Positions 1 to 8,248 are shown, numbered from the stretch's first letter. The stretch: DNA of 26,530 nt from Candidatus Saccharimonadota bacterium (GCA_017964115.1 JAGCSL010000053.1:1-26530), one strand, 5' to 3'. A program made the numbers and translations. The notes: generated by a model from the sequence alone, not told the origin.

Positions 1-3000
1 AGAGCCGACGTTGCCGGATTCGCAATCGGAATTAATGAAAGTCTGGGTGGAGAAGACGCAAACATTCTTGCCATGAGTGGGATCATTCTTAGCAACATTT
101 CCTTCATTTTTTCGAGTACTATTGACGGTAGTGATGCCGTCGTTATTAGTAGCATAGCCAAAGGTCGCGCCAGAAGCGATGCCGCGACTACCGGCGGTTT
201 TAACATTGCCGTAGACGCCGTATTCCGACCAAGAACCAAAGAGATAGTCCGTGCCATCGGCAGTGAAGCGTTTAGTGTAGCGCGAGGTAACGAAGCCGTT
301 GGCGCCACCAGAGAAGGTATTGGAGGCTTCGACGCTCATGGTCGGCTTCTTGGCGACGGTATAGCAAGAGGTGCGCTCAGTGCTACCAGTTCCGGATTCT
401 GAGAGTGCCGCGCTGTCAGTGCCCGCGCCGGAAACGGGATTAACCGACATGTAATCATTATGACTATCTGCTGGAGAGACCTTAATGTAGGCGCATACTT
501 TGTCTCCGACATTAAGGCTATCATCAACATAAACATTAAATGATGCATACTTTGCTCCGCCTTCGCTTATGGCGTCGCCATTCCCGCCGGTTCCGCTTCG
601 GGAGCCTAGCGTATTGAGACGAATGCGCTTGTCTTCTCCATTCCTATTAGCACTTGCAACTTTTTCAACCCTATCCGTGGAATGTCCGTCAATAATGTAA
701 TAGTAACCAGCAGTTACGGTAGTCTTTTTAGTGACAGTGGCATAGGTATTGTCCGCTTTATCGTTACCAAAGCTGGAATTTGCGCGTGGTTCAACATAAA
801 CGTTCGTATCAAATGTATTAGTTGAACCAAGATAAACGACTTTGCTATCCGCGTTACTAGAGATAGTTGGTTGGAGGTTATAGTTGTATGGAATTCTAAC
901 TAAAGCCTTCGCGGTAAATTTAGGATTATTAGTATAATTGCTGTTCGCCGAACCATTCGTTACGACTAGGTGATTCCAACTTAAACTTTGAGTAATAGTG
1001 TGACCAACATCGCTGGCTACAGCGGTTTTAGAATAAGCGTGGCATCCAGTATCGGACGCGGTCGCCTGACCGGCGATTTGATAATGATTCAGAACGAACG
1101 ATGCGCCAGACTTCAAATTAACGCAGGAATAACTCGATTTATTATATGTATCGCGGTTATATGTTGAGGTGTTGGTATCTGAAGGAGACTCATCGCTATG
1201 CTCTACGATATCGCCAGTCAAAAAGCCCGAACCAGAATCTGTACTATTCCAAGAGCGAGAATTGCTATATTTAAGAGGACTCGATTGAGAGACAGTTGGG
1301 ATGCTTGCGCCAAACAAGTATCCAGTACTCGAGCTGCCGCTAAGGGATCCAGATGAGGTGTAGACCGACTTATACGTAGTATTGTCTAAACTTGAAGTGT
1401 TATGTACGGCGTAATCTCCGCCGGCACAAGCTTGGTGGCTAAAACGAATTGAATCGCCCGGACGTGCCCAAATAGTCTTAGTGACAGTGTAGTTATTGCT
1501 TGACGTAAAGCTCTCTGGGTCTGAACTAGTGTATGCATATGATGAGCTGGCAGCGTATGAACTATTTTTCACGCCAATTCGACCAAGATTTTCGCCATCT
1601 CTAACCCCATATTCTTTTCCGGTAAAATTCTGACAGTTGACCTTTGGGCGATATACGGTAACGCATTTAGACGGCGCAGGACTTGCCCAAGTATTGCCTT
1701 TTTTCTTATTAACAACGCTCGTATAGTCGAGAACATTGCAGACAGTGCGGGATTCGCCTGGCTTTAACGTACCAGTATAGGAAAAGTTGCTAGCTGTAGT
1801 AATAATATTATCCGTCCCGCCGTTGGACAAAGCGGTCGTGCCGCTATCTGCTCCAGCAGTAGCAGGCGAGCGTTTTTGCTCAGTTCCGCTAGTACTGCCA
1901 GTACGTATAGTCGAATACCATCGCGCCGATGCCGTACCGCCAGCCTCGTCTTTGTCGGTGCCAGTGCTAGCTTTGCGACTAATTGAATTAGTAAAACGAA
2001 CTGTATAAGAGCCATCCGTAGTGGTTATTCTTGTACCATTTGCATCTACTGTGGATGCCGTAGGGTCTACGAAATTGCTACCGTCGGCTTTTATCTTGAC
2101 GCCTATTGAACCCGTAAACTTAGCTTCAGCACGAGACAGCTGCGCGCAAGCTCTTCCGCCGATATCTTTACCGCTATCGTCTTTCATTAATTTACAGGTA
2201 ATCTTCGGCGTTGCGTCGATTGTCGTTTTAGAGCTGTCACTCTCATAGTGAAGAGTCTGCCAAATGGTTTTTGTTTCACCAGGACTTAGTGCTACATCTA
2301 TTTCTTTCTTATGCACGTCCTCATTTGTATTTATAGCAAAGTCTTTATTTGATGGATGATCTTTATCGCCTAGGTTGTAGCCAGTTCCCCAAGAGTTAAC
2401 AAAATATCTCTCGTTATCTTTACTCGTCGATCCGTCATTGTTGCGTTTGATATTATGGACAAATTTAATTTTCTTCGAGTTTGCGGCAATATTATTGATT
2501 GTGTAATTGTTTTCTTTAGCACTAGAGCCATCATAAATAGTCGTAGTGCCGGTATAAGTCGTCACATCATCTGGACAAATTACGAGCTTAATATCCGACG
2601 TGTCTAGTGCCGTATTTGCGCCAGCACCAGGAGTACTGCCGGTTGAGCTAGTGCTCGGCTGGCGAACAATACTAATCTTGTCGCTATACTGATCGCAGGA
2701 TTTACCGCTAACTGTTACGGCTTTATGCGTCGCAACTTTCTTGAACTCTGCTACATTAATTGTTAATTTAACCTTTTTCGCGGCCCAGTGGTCAGTCCAC
2801 CGGTAGCCAGTGTTTCCCATATACCCACGATCTAGATATCCTAATTTTTTATTAGTTACATAACCGACTAGATTTCCTTTTTTCAATATGCTCTTGTCGC
2901 AACCTTTTGTACCATATCGACAGATGGAAAGACCGTAGGTTGTAATAGAGTGATTATTATACGGCGAATACGTCGAACTACTGTTATAGACAAGGGCTCC

Positions 3001-3312
3001 TTGTAGGTAGGCATCGACTGTGTTAGCAGACTCGCTAACGGTCTTCGTAATAACTTCGCTAACGTCGTATTTTCCGGCAGGAGCACCATTGATCCACATA
3101 GCACCAGCTGGACAAGCGCTACTAGAACAAACGTCTTTAATAGCGTCATTATTGTTTGGGTCGCCGCCATCATTATGTTTAATACCCTTTATACACCCCG
3201 CTTTGGTGTGGGGCGAGAAGGTTGGATATGCGTACGTTGGAAATGAGTTCACTAGACACCACAGCGTAGCCAACGATAACGACAGGATTATTAGCTTAAT
3301 TTTATTATTCAT
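1..3312 (-). CDS. Very large secreted Ser/Thr/Asn-rich surface protein, partial (C-terminus beyond left edge)
   Basis: One minus-strand frame stays open without a stop from an ATG at 3312 to the first base of the window, giving 1104 residues and no end. The N-terminus is a classic signal peptide: KIK, a hydrophobic stretch (LIILSLSLATLWCLV), then a likely signal peptidase site after TYA near residue 28. The rest is low-complexity and polar, rich in Ser, Thr, Asn, Gly and Tyr with scattered Cys, as in extracellular beta-rich adhesins. A PG(E/D)(T/S) motif recurs near residues 341, 517 and 617, suggesting weakly conserved modules. Its start overlaps the stop of the upstream membrane-protein gene by 8 bases, so the two are probably co-translated. 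I do not recognise a named domain. A role as a cell-surface adhesin or host-contact protein is inference. Any wall or membrane anchor would lie outside the window. Confidence 0.8.
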   Translation of the reverse strand, partial: MNNKIKLIILSLSLATLWCLVNSFPTYAYPTFSPHTKAGCIKGIKHNDGGDPNNNDAIKDVCSSSACPAGAMWINGAPAGKYDVSEVITKTVSESANTVDAYLQGALVYNSSSTYSPYNNHSITTYGLSICRYGTKGCDKSILKKGNLVGYVTNKKLGYLDRGYMGNTGYRWTDHWAAKKVKLTINVAEFKKVATHKAVTVSGKSCDQYSDKISIVRQPSTSSTGSTPGAGANTALDTSDIKLVICPDDVTTYTGTTTIYDGSSAKENNYTINNIAANSKKIKFVHNIKRNNDGSTSKDNERYFVNSWGTGYNLGDKDHPSNKDFAINTNEDVHKKEIDVALSPGETKTIWQTLHYESDSSKTTIDATPKITCKLMKDDSGKDIGGRACAQLSRAEAKFTGSIGVKIKADGSNFVDPTASTVDANGTRITTTDGSYTVRFTNSISRKASTGTDKDEAGGTASARWYSTIRTGSTSGTEQKRSPATAGADSGTTALSNGGTDNIITTASNFSYTGTLKPGESRTVCNVLDYTSVVNKKKGNTWASPAPSKCVTVYRPKVNCQNFTGKEYGVRDGENLGRIGVKNSSYAASSSYAYTSSDPESFTSSNNYTVTKTIWARPGDSIRFSHQACAGGDYAVHNTSSLDNTTYKSVYTSSGSLSGSSSTGYLFGASIPTVSQSSPLKYSNSRSWNSTDSGSGFLTGDIVEHSDESPSDTNTSTYNRDTYNKSSYSCVNLKSGASFVLNHYQIAGQATASDTGCHAYSKTAVASDVGHTITQSLSWNHLVVTNGSANSNYTNNPKFTAKALVRIPYNYNLQPTISSNADSKVVYLGSTNTFDTNVYVEPRANSSFGNDKADNTYATVTKKTTVTAGYYYIIDGHSTDRVEKVASANRNGEDKRIRLNTLGSRSGTGGNGDAISEGGAKYASFNVYVDDSLNVGDKVCAYIKVSPADSHNDYMSVNPVSGAGTDSAALSESGTGSTERTSCYTVAKKPTMSVEASNTFSGGANGFVTSRYTKRFTADGTDYLFGSWSEYGVYGNVKTAGSRGIASGATFGYATNNDGITTVNSTRKNEGNVAKNDPTHGKNVCVFSTQTFINSDCESGNVGS

Positions 3313-4297
3313 CTCTTGGGCGTCCCTCCGCAATCTTTGCATATTTTTCGGCTTTCGTTTTATCACCAAAATCGTCTTCGTACATAGCAATGTTAGTAGC
3401 AGTATCCCAATTAGGGGATAGTTCCTCGGCAAGATAAGCGTCTTTTAGAATTTGCTTTTTGGTTTCTTCGTCAGGATTATCCTTTTCAAAAACATAATTC
3501 ATATACAAAAAGAATGAGCGCTCTTCGTGAAGTCTGGCCCGAGTCGTTTTGCTAGCTTTTTTATCCGCGTTTTTGATTTTACCATTTAAGTATTCAAGAG
3601 CTTTTTCGTTCCCTTCATATTCGGCGATTTCGTGCGTATATTCAATAACTTTTTCGTAATCTTCTGTGTCGGTTTCGCCAAAAACTTCTTCAGTTGGATG
3701 CGCCCCTTCGTCGGCCTCCTTAATAAAAGCCAACCTTTCCTGTTCGGCGACATATTCAGTAATGTCTGAAGCTATTTTTTGGCCAACCATAATGGCGATT
3801 GGAGTTATAGCGATTAGAATGACAACAATAATGGCGTACTTGTACTTCTTTAGGAAAGCGTGTCTTTTTTCTCGCCTCTCCTCGGCCGCAATCCTTCTGG
3901 CTTCAACCTTTTCCTCTTTTAATCTCTCTTGCGCCTCGCGATTTTGCTTATTATGGTAATCTTCAATTTTTGCTTTGGCCCATTTTTCCGCAAGGTCCTT
4001 CTGCTTTTTCTTCTCTTTTAGTTCCTGTGCACGTTCGCGTTCTTCTTGTTCTTTTTTGCGCGCAGCTTCTCTAGCGCGTTTTGCTGCGCCCTCTACGTTA
4101 ACGAAAAGATCACTATCGTCATGTTGCTTAATATCGTCGGCACGATACTCGATATCTTCTTCGGCAATTGGAACACCGTCAATCTTAACTTTTTCCGTTG
4201 TTTCGTCTGAGGGTTCTGCAGGCGTGCTAGAAATATTAGGCGATTCAAAAAAATCGTGTTTTTGAGTTTTTGGCCCATCCTCCCCATTTGTGCTCAT
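3305..4297 (-). CDS. Single-pass membrane protein with long charged helix and TPR-like C-terminal domain
   Basis: This 330-residue protein has an acidic, probably disordered N-terminus (1-65). A very Lys/Glu/Arg-rich segment (about 70-150) looks like one long single helix or coiled coil. One transmembrane helix follows (about 154-172, YAIIVVILIAITPIAIMVG), then a helical C-terminal region (about 180-330). The repeated A-x-x-Y and Y-A-K-I-A spacing there resembles tetratricopeptide repeats, although I see no clean TPR consensus. Lysines before the helix suggest the charged arm is cytoplasmic and the TPR-like part outside. The 8-base overlap with the downstream giant secreted protein suggests a shared task, for example its export or anchoring; that is inference. 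The start follows an extended -10 by 6 bases, so the message is probably leaderless. Confidence 0.75.
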   Translation of the reverse strand: MSTNGEDGPKTQKHDFFESPNISSTPAEPSDETTEKVKIDGVPIAEEDIEYRADDIKQHDDSDLFVNVEGAAKRAREAARKKEQEERERAQELKEKKKQKDLAEKWAKAKIEDYHNKQNREAQERLKEEKVEARRIAAEERREKRHAFLKKYKYAIIVVILIAITPIAIMVGQKIASDITEYVAEQERLAFIKEADEGAHPTEEVFGETDTEDYEKVIEYTHEIAEYEGNEKALEYLNGKIKNADKKASKTTRARLHEERSFFLYMNYVFEKDNPDEETKKQILKDAYLAEELSPNWDTATNIAMYEDDFGDKTKAEKYAKIAEGRPRDE

Positions 4298-4303
4298 GCT
4301 TAT

Positions 4304-4312
4304 ATTGTAGCA
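4304..4312 (-). promoter_or_regulatory. Extended -10 promoter, leaderless, for the membrane/surface protein operon
   Basis: On the minus strand this reads TGCTACAAT. It is followed by exactly 6 bases and then the ATG at 4297. Transcription would begin at or next to the start codon. No Shine-Dalgarno sequence is possible in the gap. Confidence 0.6.
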
Positions 4313-4332
4313 CAGATGGCACGACTAAGTGG

Positions 4333-5850
4333 CTACTTCGCGTATTCGATAGCGCGGGTTTCACGGATGACGTTAACCTTAATAACGCCTGGATATTGCA
4401 TCGTGGCTTCAATTTTGTCGGCAATGTCGCGAGCTAGCTTGAGCGCGGAAAGATCATCAATTTGTTTCGGTTCAACTATGACACGAATTTCGCGACCAGC
4501 AGAGATAGCATAGGCCTTATCGATGCCAGGGAAGCTAGTGGCAACATTCTCGAGAGCTTTCATACGCTCTGCAAAGTTTTCGGCAGAAATGTTACGAGCG
4601 CCGGGGCGAGCCGCAGAGATGGCGTCAACGATTTTAACGATGACAGCTTCTGGCGTGGTTGGCTCAATGTCGTCATGATGCGCAGCAATAGCATGAACAA
4701 CCTCATCTTTCATGCCAAACTTCTTAGCAAGTTCAGCACCAATATCGGCATGCTTGCCTTCGATTTTGTGCGTAACGGCCTTGCCCATGTCATGTAGTAA
4801 AGTGGCAGTCTTCGTAATATTAACGTCGGCACCGACCTCTTCGGCAATCATGCCGGCCATATGGGCCATTTCAATGGAGTGCAAGAGCACATTTTGACCA
4901 TAACTAGTGCGGAACTTAAGCTCCCCTAGTAAGTGGAGAATCTCGGATGGAATACCAATGACACCAACTTCGCGAGCGGCATCTTCGCCAGCGCGCACAA
5001 CTTCTTTTTCAATTTCGCGCTCGGCCTTAGCAACCGCGTCTTCAATACTTGATGGATTAATGCGGCCATCCTTCATGAGGCGCTCGAGCGCATAACGAGC
5101 AACTTGGCGGCGAATTGGATCAAAACTACTGAGAACAACCATGCCTGGCGTATCGTCAACGAGAACGTCGACGCCAGTAGCGTGTTGGAGGGCTTGAATA
5201 TTGCGACCTTCCTTACCGATAATACGACCTTTCATATCGTCGTCTGGAAGCTTAAGGCTAGTAACAGTGCGGTCAGCGGTAACCTCGGAAGACATGCGCT
5301 CCATAGCGGTCAAGAGCATAGCTTCGGCCGTATCGTCGATATGATCATTGTAGGCTTTTTGCTCTTTGACCATGAGCTCAGTAAGATCATCTTTGATGTC
5401 CCGTTCAGTCATAGCCATGAGTTTTTCTTTGGCGTCTTTCTTACTAAGACCAGCAATCTTTTCGAGTTTCTCTTGGGCTTTGGTGCGGATAGCACGAACT
5501 TCGTCCTTAAGCTCCTCAATCTCGCCTTCTTGCTTGCGCAGACTCTCGGAACGTTTATCAAGTTGGTCAAGTTTTTTGTCGAGCAAAGTTTCACGCTCGG
5601 CGAGACGATTTTCGGTCTTCTTCCATTCTTTGCGATGCTCGCTCTCTTCACGTTGAGCTTTGTCGCCGATATCGGAAGCTTCTTTCTTAGCGTTTAAGAC
5701 AATCTCCGACGCTTCATGCTTGGCTTTGCGAATGAGCTCATCTGCTTTGTTCTTACCCCCGTTTTCTTTATTCTTATTGACGGCATAAAAACCACCAACG
5801 CCAGCCCCAGCACCTAGGACTAACCCGGCGATAAGTAAACCTATCTCCAT
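4333..5850 (-). CDS. rny: Ribonuclease Y (RNase Y)
   Basis: RNase Y is a membrane-anchored endoribonuclease that starts mRNA decay in many Gram-positive-type bacteria. The 505 residues match the family length (about 515) and its domain order. There is an N-terminal membrane helix (1-24), a long Lys/Glu coiled coil (about 30-150), a KH RNA-binding domain with GRIIGKEGRN near residue 208, and an HD phosphohydrolase domain. The HD domain shows HSIEMAH, the diagnostic LLHDMGKA near 355, and AHHDD near 395. The start is supported by a GAGGG Shine-Dalgarno sequence a few bases upstream. It is transcribed alone behind tsaB after a 126-base AT-rich gap. Confidence 0.97.
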   Translation of the reverse strand: MEIGLLIAGLVLGAGAGVGGFYAVNKNKENGGKNKADELIRKAKHEASEIVLNAKKEASDIGDKAQREESEHRKEWKKTENRLAERETLLDKKLDQLDKRSESLRKQEGEIEELKDEVRAIRTKAQEKLEKIAGLSKKDAKEKLMAMTERDIKDDLTELMVKEQKAYNDHIDDTAEAMLLTAMERMSSEVTADRTVTSLKLPDDDMKGRIIGKEGRNIQALQHATGVDVLVDDTPGMVVLSSFDPIRRQVARYALERLMKDGRINPSSIEDAVAKAEREIEKEVVRAGEDAAREVGVIGIPSEILHLLGELKFRTSYGQNVLLHSIEMAHMAGMIAEEVGADVNITKTATLLHDMGKAVTHKIEGKHADIGAELAKKFGMKDEVVHAIAAHHDDIEPTTPEAVIVKIVDAISAARPGARNISAENFAERMKALENVATSFPGIDKAYAISAGREIRVIVEPKQIDDLSALKLARDIADKIEATMQYPGVIKVNVIRETRAIEYAK

Positions 5851-5963
5851 TTTCCCTCTTTCCTTCTATACGCAAATCAATATCAAAATTCAGATGAAGG
5901 TGCGCATATCAATAAATTAAATAAATATCGTGAAATTAAAACGGTAACTCTGTACCTTTTATA

Positions 5964-5972
5964 ATTGTAACA
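5964..5972 (-). promoter_or_regulatory. Possible extended -10 promoter for rny
   Basis: TGTTACAAT on the minus strand lies just after the tsaB stop. If used, it would give rny a 5' leader of a little over 100 bases. Other weak -10-like sequences closer to the start cannot be excluded. Confidence 0.35.
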
Positions 5973-5976
5973 CGGA

Positions 5977-6309
5977 TTACTTCTTTGGGGGCGTAATATT
6001 GGCCGGACGACCATATTCGGGCATAATTAATCCAACTTTTTCACCGCGATGATTAAAAAGCGGGACTTTTAGCTGTTCGGCAAGCGTATTAACGACTGTC
6101 GCACCGATTCTTAGTCCAGTAAAGCTGCCTGGGCCGGACATGAAAGTAATTTCCTCAATATCTTGCCAATCTTTGCCGTTTTCTTGCAGTTTTTCATGAA
6201 TGAATTTTAGTAAATGTTTTGCGAGGTCACGACCAGATTCCCACTCGTAAGTATTTTCATCGAGCTTCATGATAGTTTTTGACGTCGAAGTATCTAAATA
6301 GAGTTTCAT
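5977..6309 (-). CDS. tsaB: TsaB-like protein, short form (t6A biosynthesis)
   Basis: TsaB (YeaZ) is the non-catalytic ASKHA-fold partner of TsaD in making the t6A37 modification of ANN-decoding tRNAs. The signature GPGSFTGLR lies at residues 59-67, after the N-terminal strand MKLYLDTS. The ATG at 6309 is chosen over an upstream in-frame start at 6402 because it begins the conserved fold and overlaps the tsaE stop as ATGA, a coupled arrangement. At 110 residues it is about half the usual size (around 230), keeping only the N-terminal half of the fold. No tsaD is in the window. The family call is firm; whether the short form is functional is not settled by sequence. Confidence 0.85.
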   Translation of the reverse strand: MKLYLDTSTSKTIMKLDENTYEWESGRDLAKHLLKFIHEKLQENGKDWQDIEEITFMSGPGSFTGLRIGATVVNTLAEQLKVPLFNHRGEKVGLIMPEYGRPANITPPKK

Positions 6310-6710
6310 TTTTCGGTCACTTCCCTCGTGTTTTCGTCGATATATTTGATTTCGATGGTTTTGCGTTCTTCTGGCAAAACATCTTGGATGCTCTGCCCCC
6401 ATTCAATGACTGTAATGGTTCGAGGATCGGCAATAGTCTCCGCTAAATCTTCCGACATAATGCCAGGATCCGTGAGGCGATAAAAATCATAGTGTACGAG
6501 ACGGTATTTGTCGCCGACATATTCTTTTGATAGCGTAAAAGATGGTGAGGTAACTTCTGCTTTGACTTTTAGCCCTTTAGCGATGCCGCGCGTAAGAGTT
6601 GTTTTGCCGGCGCCAACATCGCCAAGTAACTCCAAAACGGCAGGCGCTTTGAGTGTTTCGCCGAGCTTCTGACCATATGCAAGCATTTCCGATTCGGAGT
6701 GAATTAACAT
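6306..6710 (-). CDS. tsaE: tRNA t6A biosynthesis ATPase TsaE
   Basis: TsaE is the small P-loop ATPase that works with TsaB and TsaD in t6A synthesis. The 134-residue protein has the Walker A motif GDVGAGKTT (30-38), then TSPSFTL, the HYDFYRL segment and VIEWGQ, all characteristic of the family. Its length is also typical. Its start overlaps the comEC stop by 7 bases and its TGA stop overlaps the tsaB ATG, so all three lie in one transcript. It also appears to have its own leaderless promoter inside the 3' end of comEC. Confidence 0.96.
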   Translation of the reverse strand: MLIHSESEMLAYGQKLGETLKAPAVLELLGDVGAGKTTLTRGIAKGLKVKAEVTSPSFTLSKEYVGDKYRLVHYDFYRLTDPGIMSEDLAETIADPRTITVIEWGQSIQDVLPEERKTIEIKYIDENTREVTEK

Positions 6711-8038
6711 GTATATATTTTACCATATTTTGGAGATTTATCTAGGGAGAGAACTGGTCGATAACTATATTGCGTGCGCCGAATTAGTAGCCATAAAAAT
6801 GCAATTATTGGGAGATAAAGTGCAAAAACGACAGGCTGCGATGAGTCTATATTGAAAGATGCCCATTTGATTTTTCCGAGTTGCTCAATGACGAGAATTT
6901 GATAGGACAAAATCGCATTATTTGGGATAACTAATAGCTTTGCTAGTATTGTTGGCGCTATGCCAGATAAAAAAGTCAGCAACATAACAGTAGATATTAC
7001 TGGTGTAACTAGAATATTGGCTAGTAGGCCGACGATTGAAATTTGACCAAAATAGTAAAGACTAATTGGTAAACAAAATAGCTGCGCCGAAATAGTTACG
7101 AATACCATTTCCGCAATTGAGCTCATTTTACGATTACCATAAAAATACATTTTCAAGACTGGCGTCAAAAACATAATGCCGACATAAGATGCCATTGATA
7201 ATTGCCAGGCAAGGTTGGTAATTACCGGTGGATTCACTAAAGCAGAAATCGCTGTAGCATAAACTATGAGTCGTCCAGGATGAAATTTGCGCCCATAATA
7301 ATCTGCTATCAAAATTAGACTAGAGATTAGGCTCGCACGCAGTAAACTCGGGCTTAACCCAGTAATCAGTAAAAATCCCGCCATTAGGATTAAAGCAAAG
7401 ATGTAGCTTACAGAGCGCGATATCTTGCGAGTAAGTTTTCTGGCAAAATTAATCAAAATTGACAGGCAGAAGCCAGAGGCTACTACGACATGCGAAAGAC
7501 CGACCGTTCTTAGTTGTTCCTTAAGTTTCTCTGGAAGAGTTTTTTCGCCAACCAAAAAACCTAATGCTAAATCAGCAGCAACGGATTGATGGAGTTGCGT
7601 TCGAATGCGCTCGGTAAAGTTCGAACGAAAATAGGCAAAATAGTCGGGCGGATCGGGCTTATCGATGGCCATAATAATGGGATGATAAATAGAGACTACA
7701 TAATCGCCGAAACCTGCCTGTATTTTTGCGCGTAGGCTAACCCTGTCTGAACGCGAGATATTGTCATATTCGCCTGACAAAGTGACATAAATTTGACTTT
7801 TTAAAGCGTTTGTGCTATAATTAATAAATACGTTATTTAGCTTTAGCCGGGTTTGGCTATTTTTTGTTTCTGGGATATCCGCTACGATTGCTGAAACTAT
7901 CGCTTCTCTACCGATATAACTAATAACCGTATCCTGATCGCGTACGCTTTTGCTAGCGCGACATGAACCGACGATAAGTCCCGCGATAACAGAAAGAATC
8001 GCGCGGGAGATGTTCGAATTAACGAACGACAAAATCAA
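6704..8038 (-). CDS. comEC: ComEC/Rec2-type competence membrane channel, N-terminus interrupted
   Basis: ComEC forms the inner-membrane channel that brings single-stranded DNA into naturally competent cells. The protein has a soluble OB-like region (about residues 35-130) and then the multi-helix Competence domain. That domain shows the family landmarks GLSHVVVASG, GLSPSLLRAS and the NPPV...WQLS segment, with about seven to eight membrane helices. It stops after the helices and lacks the C-terminal metallo-beta-lactamase-like domain of longer ComECs. The open frame begins at a TTG (8038) with no ribosome-binding site. The same frame continues upstream to a much better ATG at 8182 but contains a TGA at 8063-8065. 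This is either a nonsense mutation, a sequence error or a truncated expressed form. Confidence 0.85.
   Translation of the reverse strand: MILSFVNSNISRAILSVIAGLIVGSCRASKSVRDQDTVISYIGREAIVSAIVADIPETKNSQTRLKLNNVFINYSTNALKSQIYVTLSGEYDNISRSDRVSLRAKIQAGFGDYVVSIYHPIIMAIDKPDPPDYFAYFRSNFTERIRTQLHQSVAADLALGFLVGEKTLPEKLKEQLRTVGLSHVVVASGFCLSILINFARKLTRKISRSVSYIFALILMAGFLLITGLSPSLLRASLISSLILIADYYGRKFHPGRLIVYATAISALVNPPVITNLAWQLSMASYVGIMFLTPVLKMYFYGNRKMSSIAEMVFVTISAQLFCLPISLYYFGQISIVGLLANILVTPVISTVMLLTFLSGIAPTILAKLLVIPNNAILSYQILVIEQLGKIKWASFNIDSSQPVVFALYLPIIAFLWLLIRRTQYSYRPVLSLDKSPKYGKIYTC
6717..6725 (-). promoter_or_regulatory. Extended -10 promoter for tsaE-tsaB inside the 3' end of comEC
   Basis: TGGTAAAAT on the minus strand is followed by 6 bases and the tsaE ATG at 6710. 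This matches the leaderless arrangement of other genes here, although it lies within comEC coding sequence. It would let tsaE and tsaB be expressed independently of comEC. Confidence 0.5.
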
Positions 8039-8062
8039 TATTATAAATGCTACAAATATAGT

Positions 8063-8182
8063 TCAAGCGGGCAGAAAGCTCCAGCGAAAGATAAGGGCTA
8101 AAATATCGCCAATTATTATACCGCCCCCAAACAAAAGAGGAACGACGGAAGCATGTATTTTGTGATATTTTAAAAACTTCAT
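8063..8182 (-). pseudogene. comEC: Separated N-terminal segment of comEC, ended by in-frame TGA
   Basis: The ATG at 8182 opens a 39-codon frame that starts MKFLKYHK and contains one membrane-helix-like stretch (VVPLLFGGGIIIGDILALI). It then meets TGA at 8065-8063 and continues in the same frame (TIFVAFIILILSFV) directly into the annotated comEC body. The joined sequence matches the usual ComEC N-terminal helical hairpin, so the segment belongs to comEC. A -10-like TAAACT ends exactly 6 bases before this ATG, the same spacing as the leaderless promoters elsewhere here. A single G-to-A change turning a TGG tryptophan codon into TGA would explain the break. Confidence 0.7.
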
Positions 8183-8188
8183 AAAATC

Positions 8189-8194
8189 AGTTTA
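8189..8194 (-). promoter_or_regulatory. Weak -10-like element for full-length comEC
   Basis: TAAACT on the minus strand lies 6 bases before the ATG at 8182. The hexamer is poor and lacks the TGn extension, but the spacing repeats that of the other leaderless starts. Confidence 0.3.
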
Positions 8195-8233
8195 ACGAGT
8201 TGACATTCAAGCGCAAAACATGAGCTTGAAATC

Positions 8234-8242
8234 TGCTATACT
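8234..8242 (+). promoter_or_regulatory. Extended -10 promoter, leaderless, for the LtaS-like gene
   Basis: TGCTATACT is followed by 6 bases and a GTG start at 8249. An upstream TTGACA (8200-8205) is about 31 bases from the hexamer, too far to be its -35. Confidence 0.55.
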
Positions 8243-8248
8243 AATAAG

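Noticed and set aside
3020..3421. A 133-codon plus-strand open frame opposite the large surface protein and its neighbour
   Set aside because: The minus strand carries a continuous frame with a clear signal peptide there; the plus frame has no ribosome-binding site or family match.
5104..5697. A 197-codon plus-strand open frame opposite rny
   Set aside because: It lies wholly antisense to the conserved rny coding sequence, has no recognisable domain, and follows from the codon bias of rny.
6310..6402. A 31-residue N-terminal extension of TsaB
   Set aside because: It is an off-frame reading of tsaE; the conserved fold begins at the ATG at 6309, coupled to the tsaE stop.
8063..8065. Reassignment of TGA to an amino acid, as in some other CPR lineages
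   Set aside because: TGA is the natural stop of glgB (just before a tRNA), and of tsaE and the RimB-like gene, where it overlaps the next start as ATGA. Reading through would destroy these arrangements, so the comEC TGA is a local exception.
8200..8205. TTGACA as a -35 for the LtaS-like gene
   Set aside because: It is about 31 bases from the TATACT hexamer, far from the usual 16-18.
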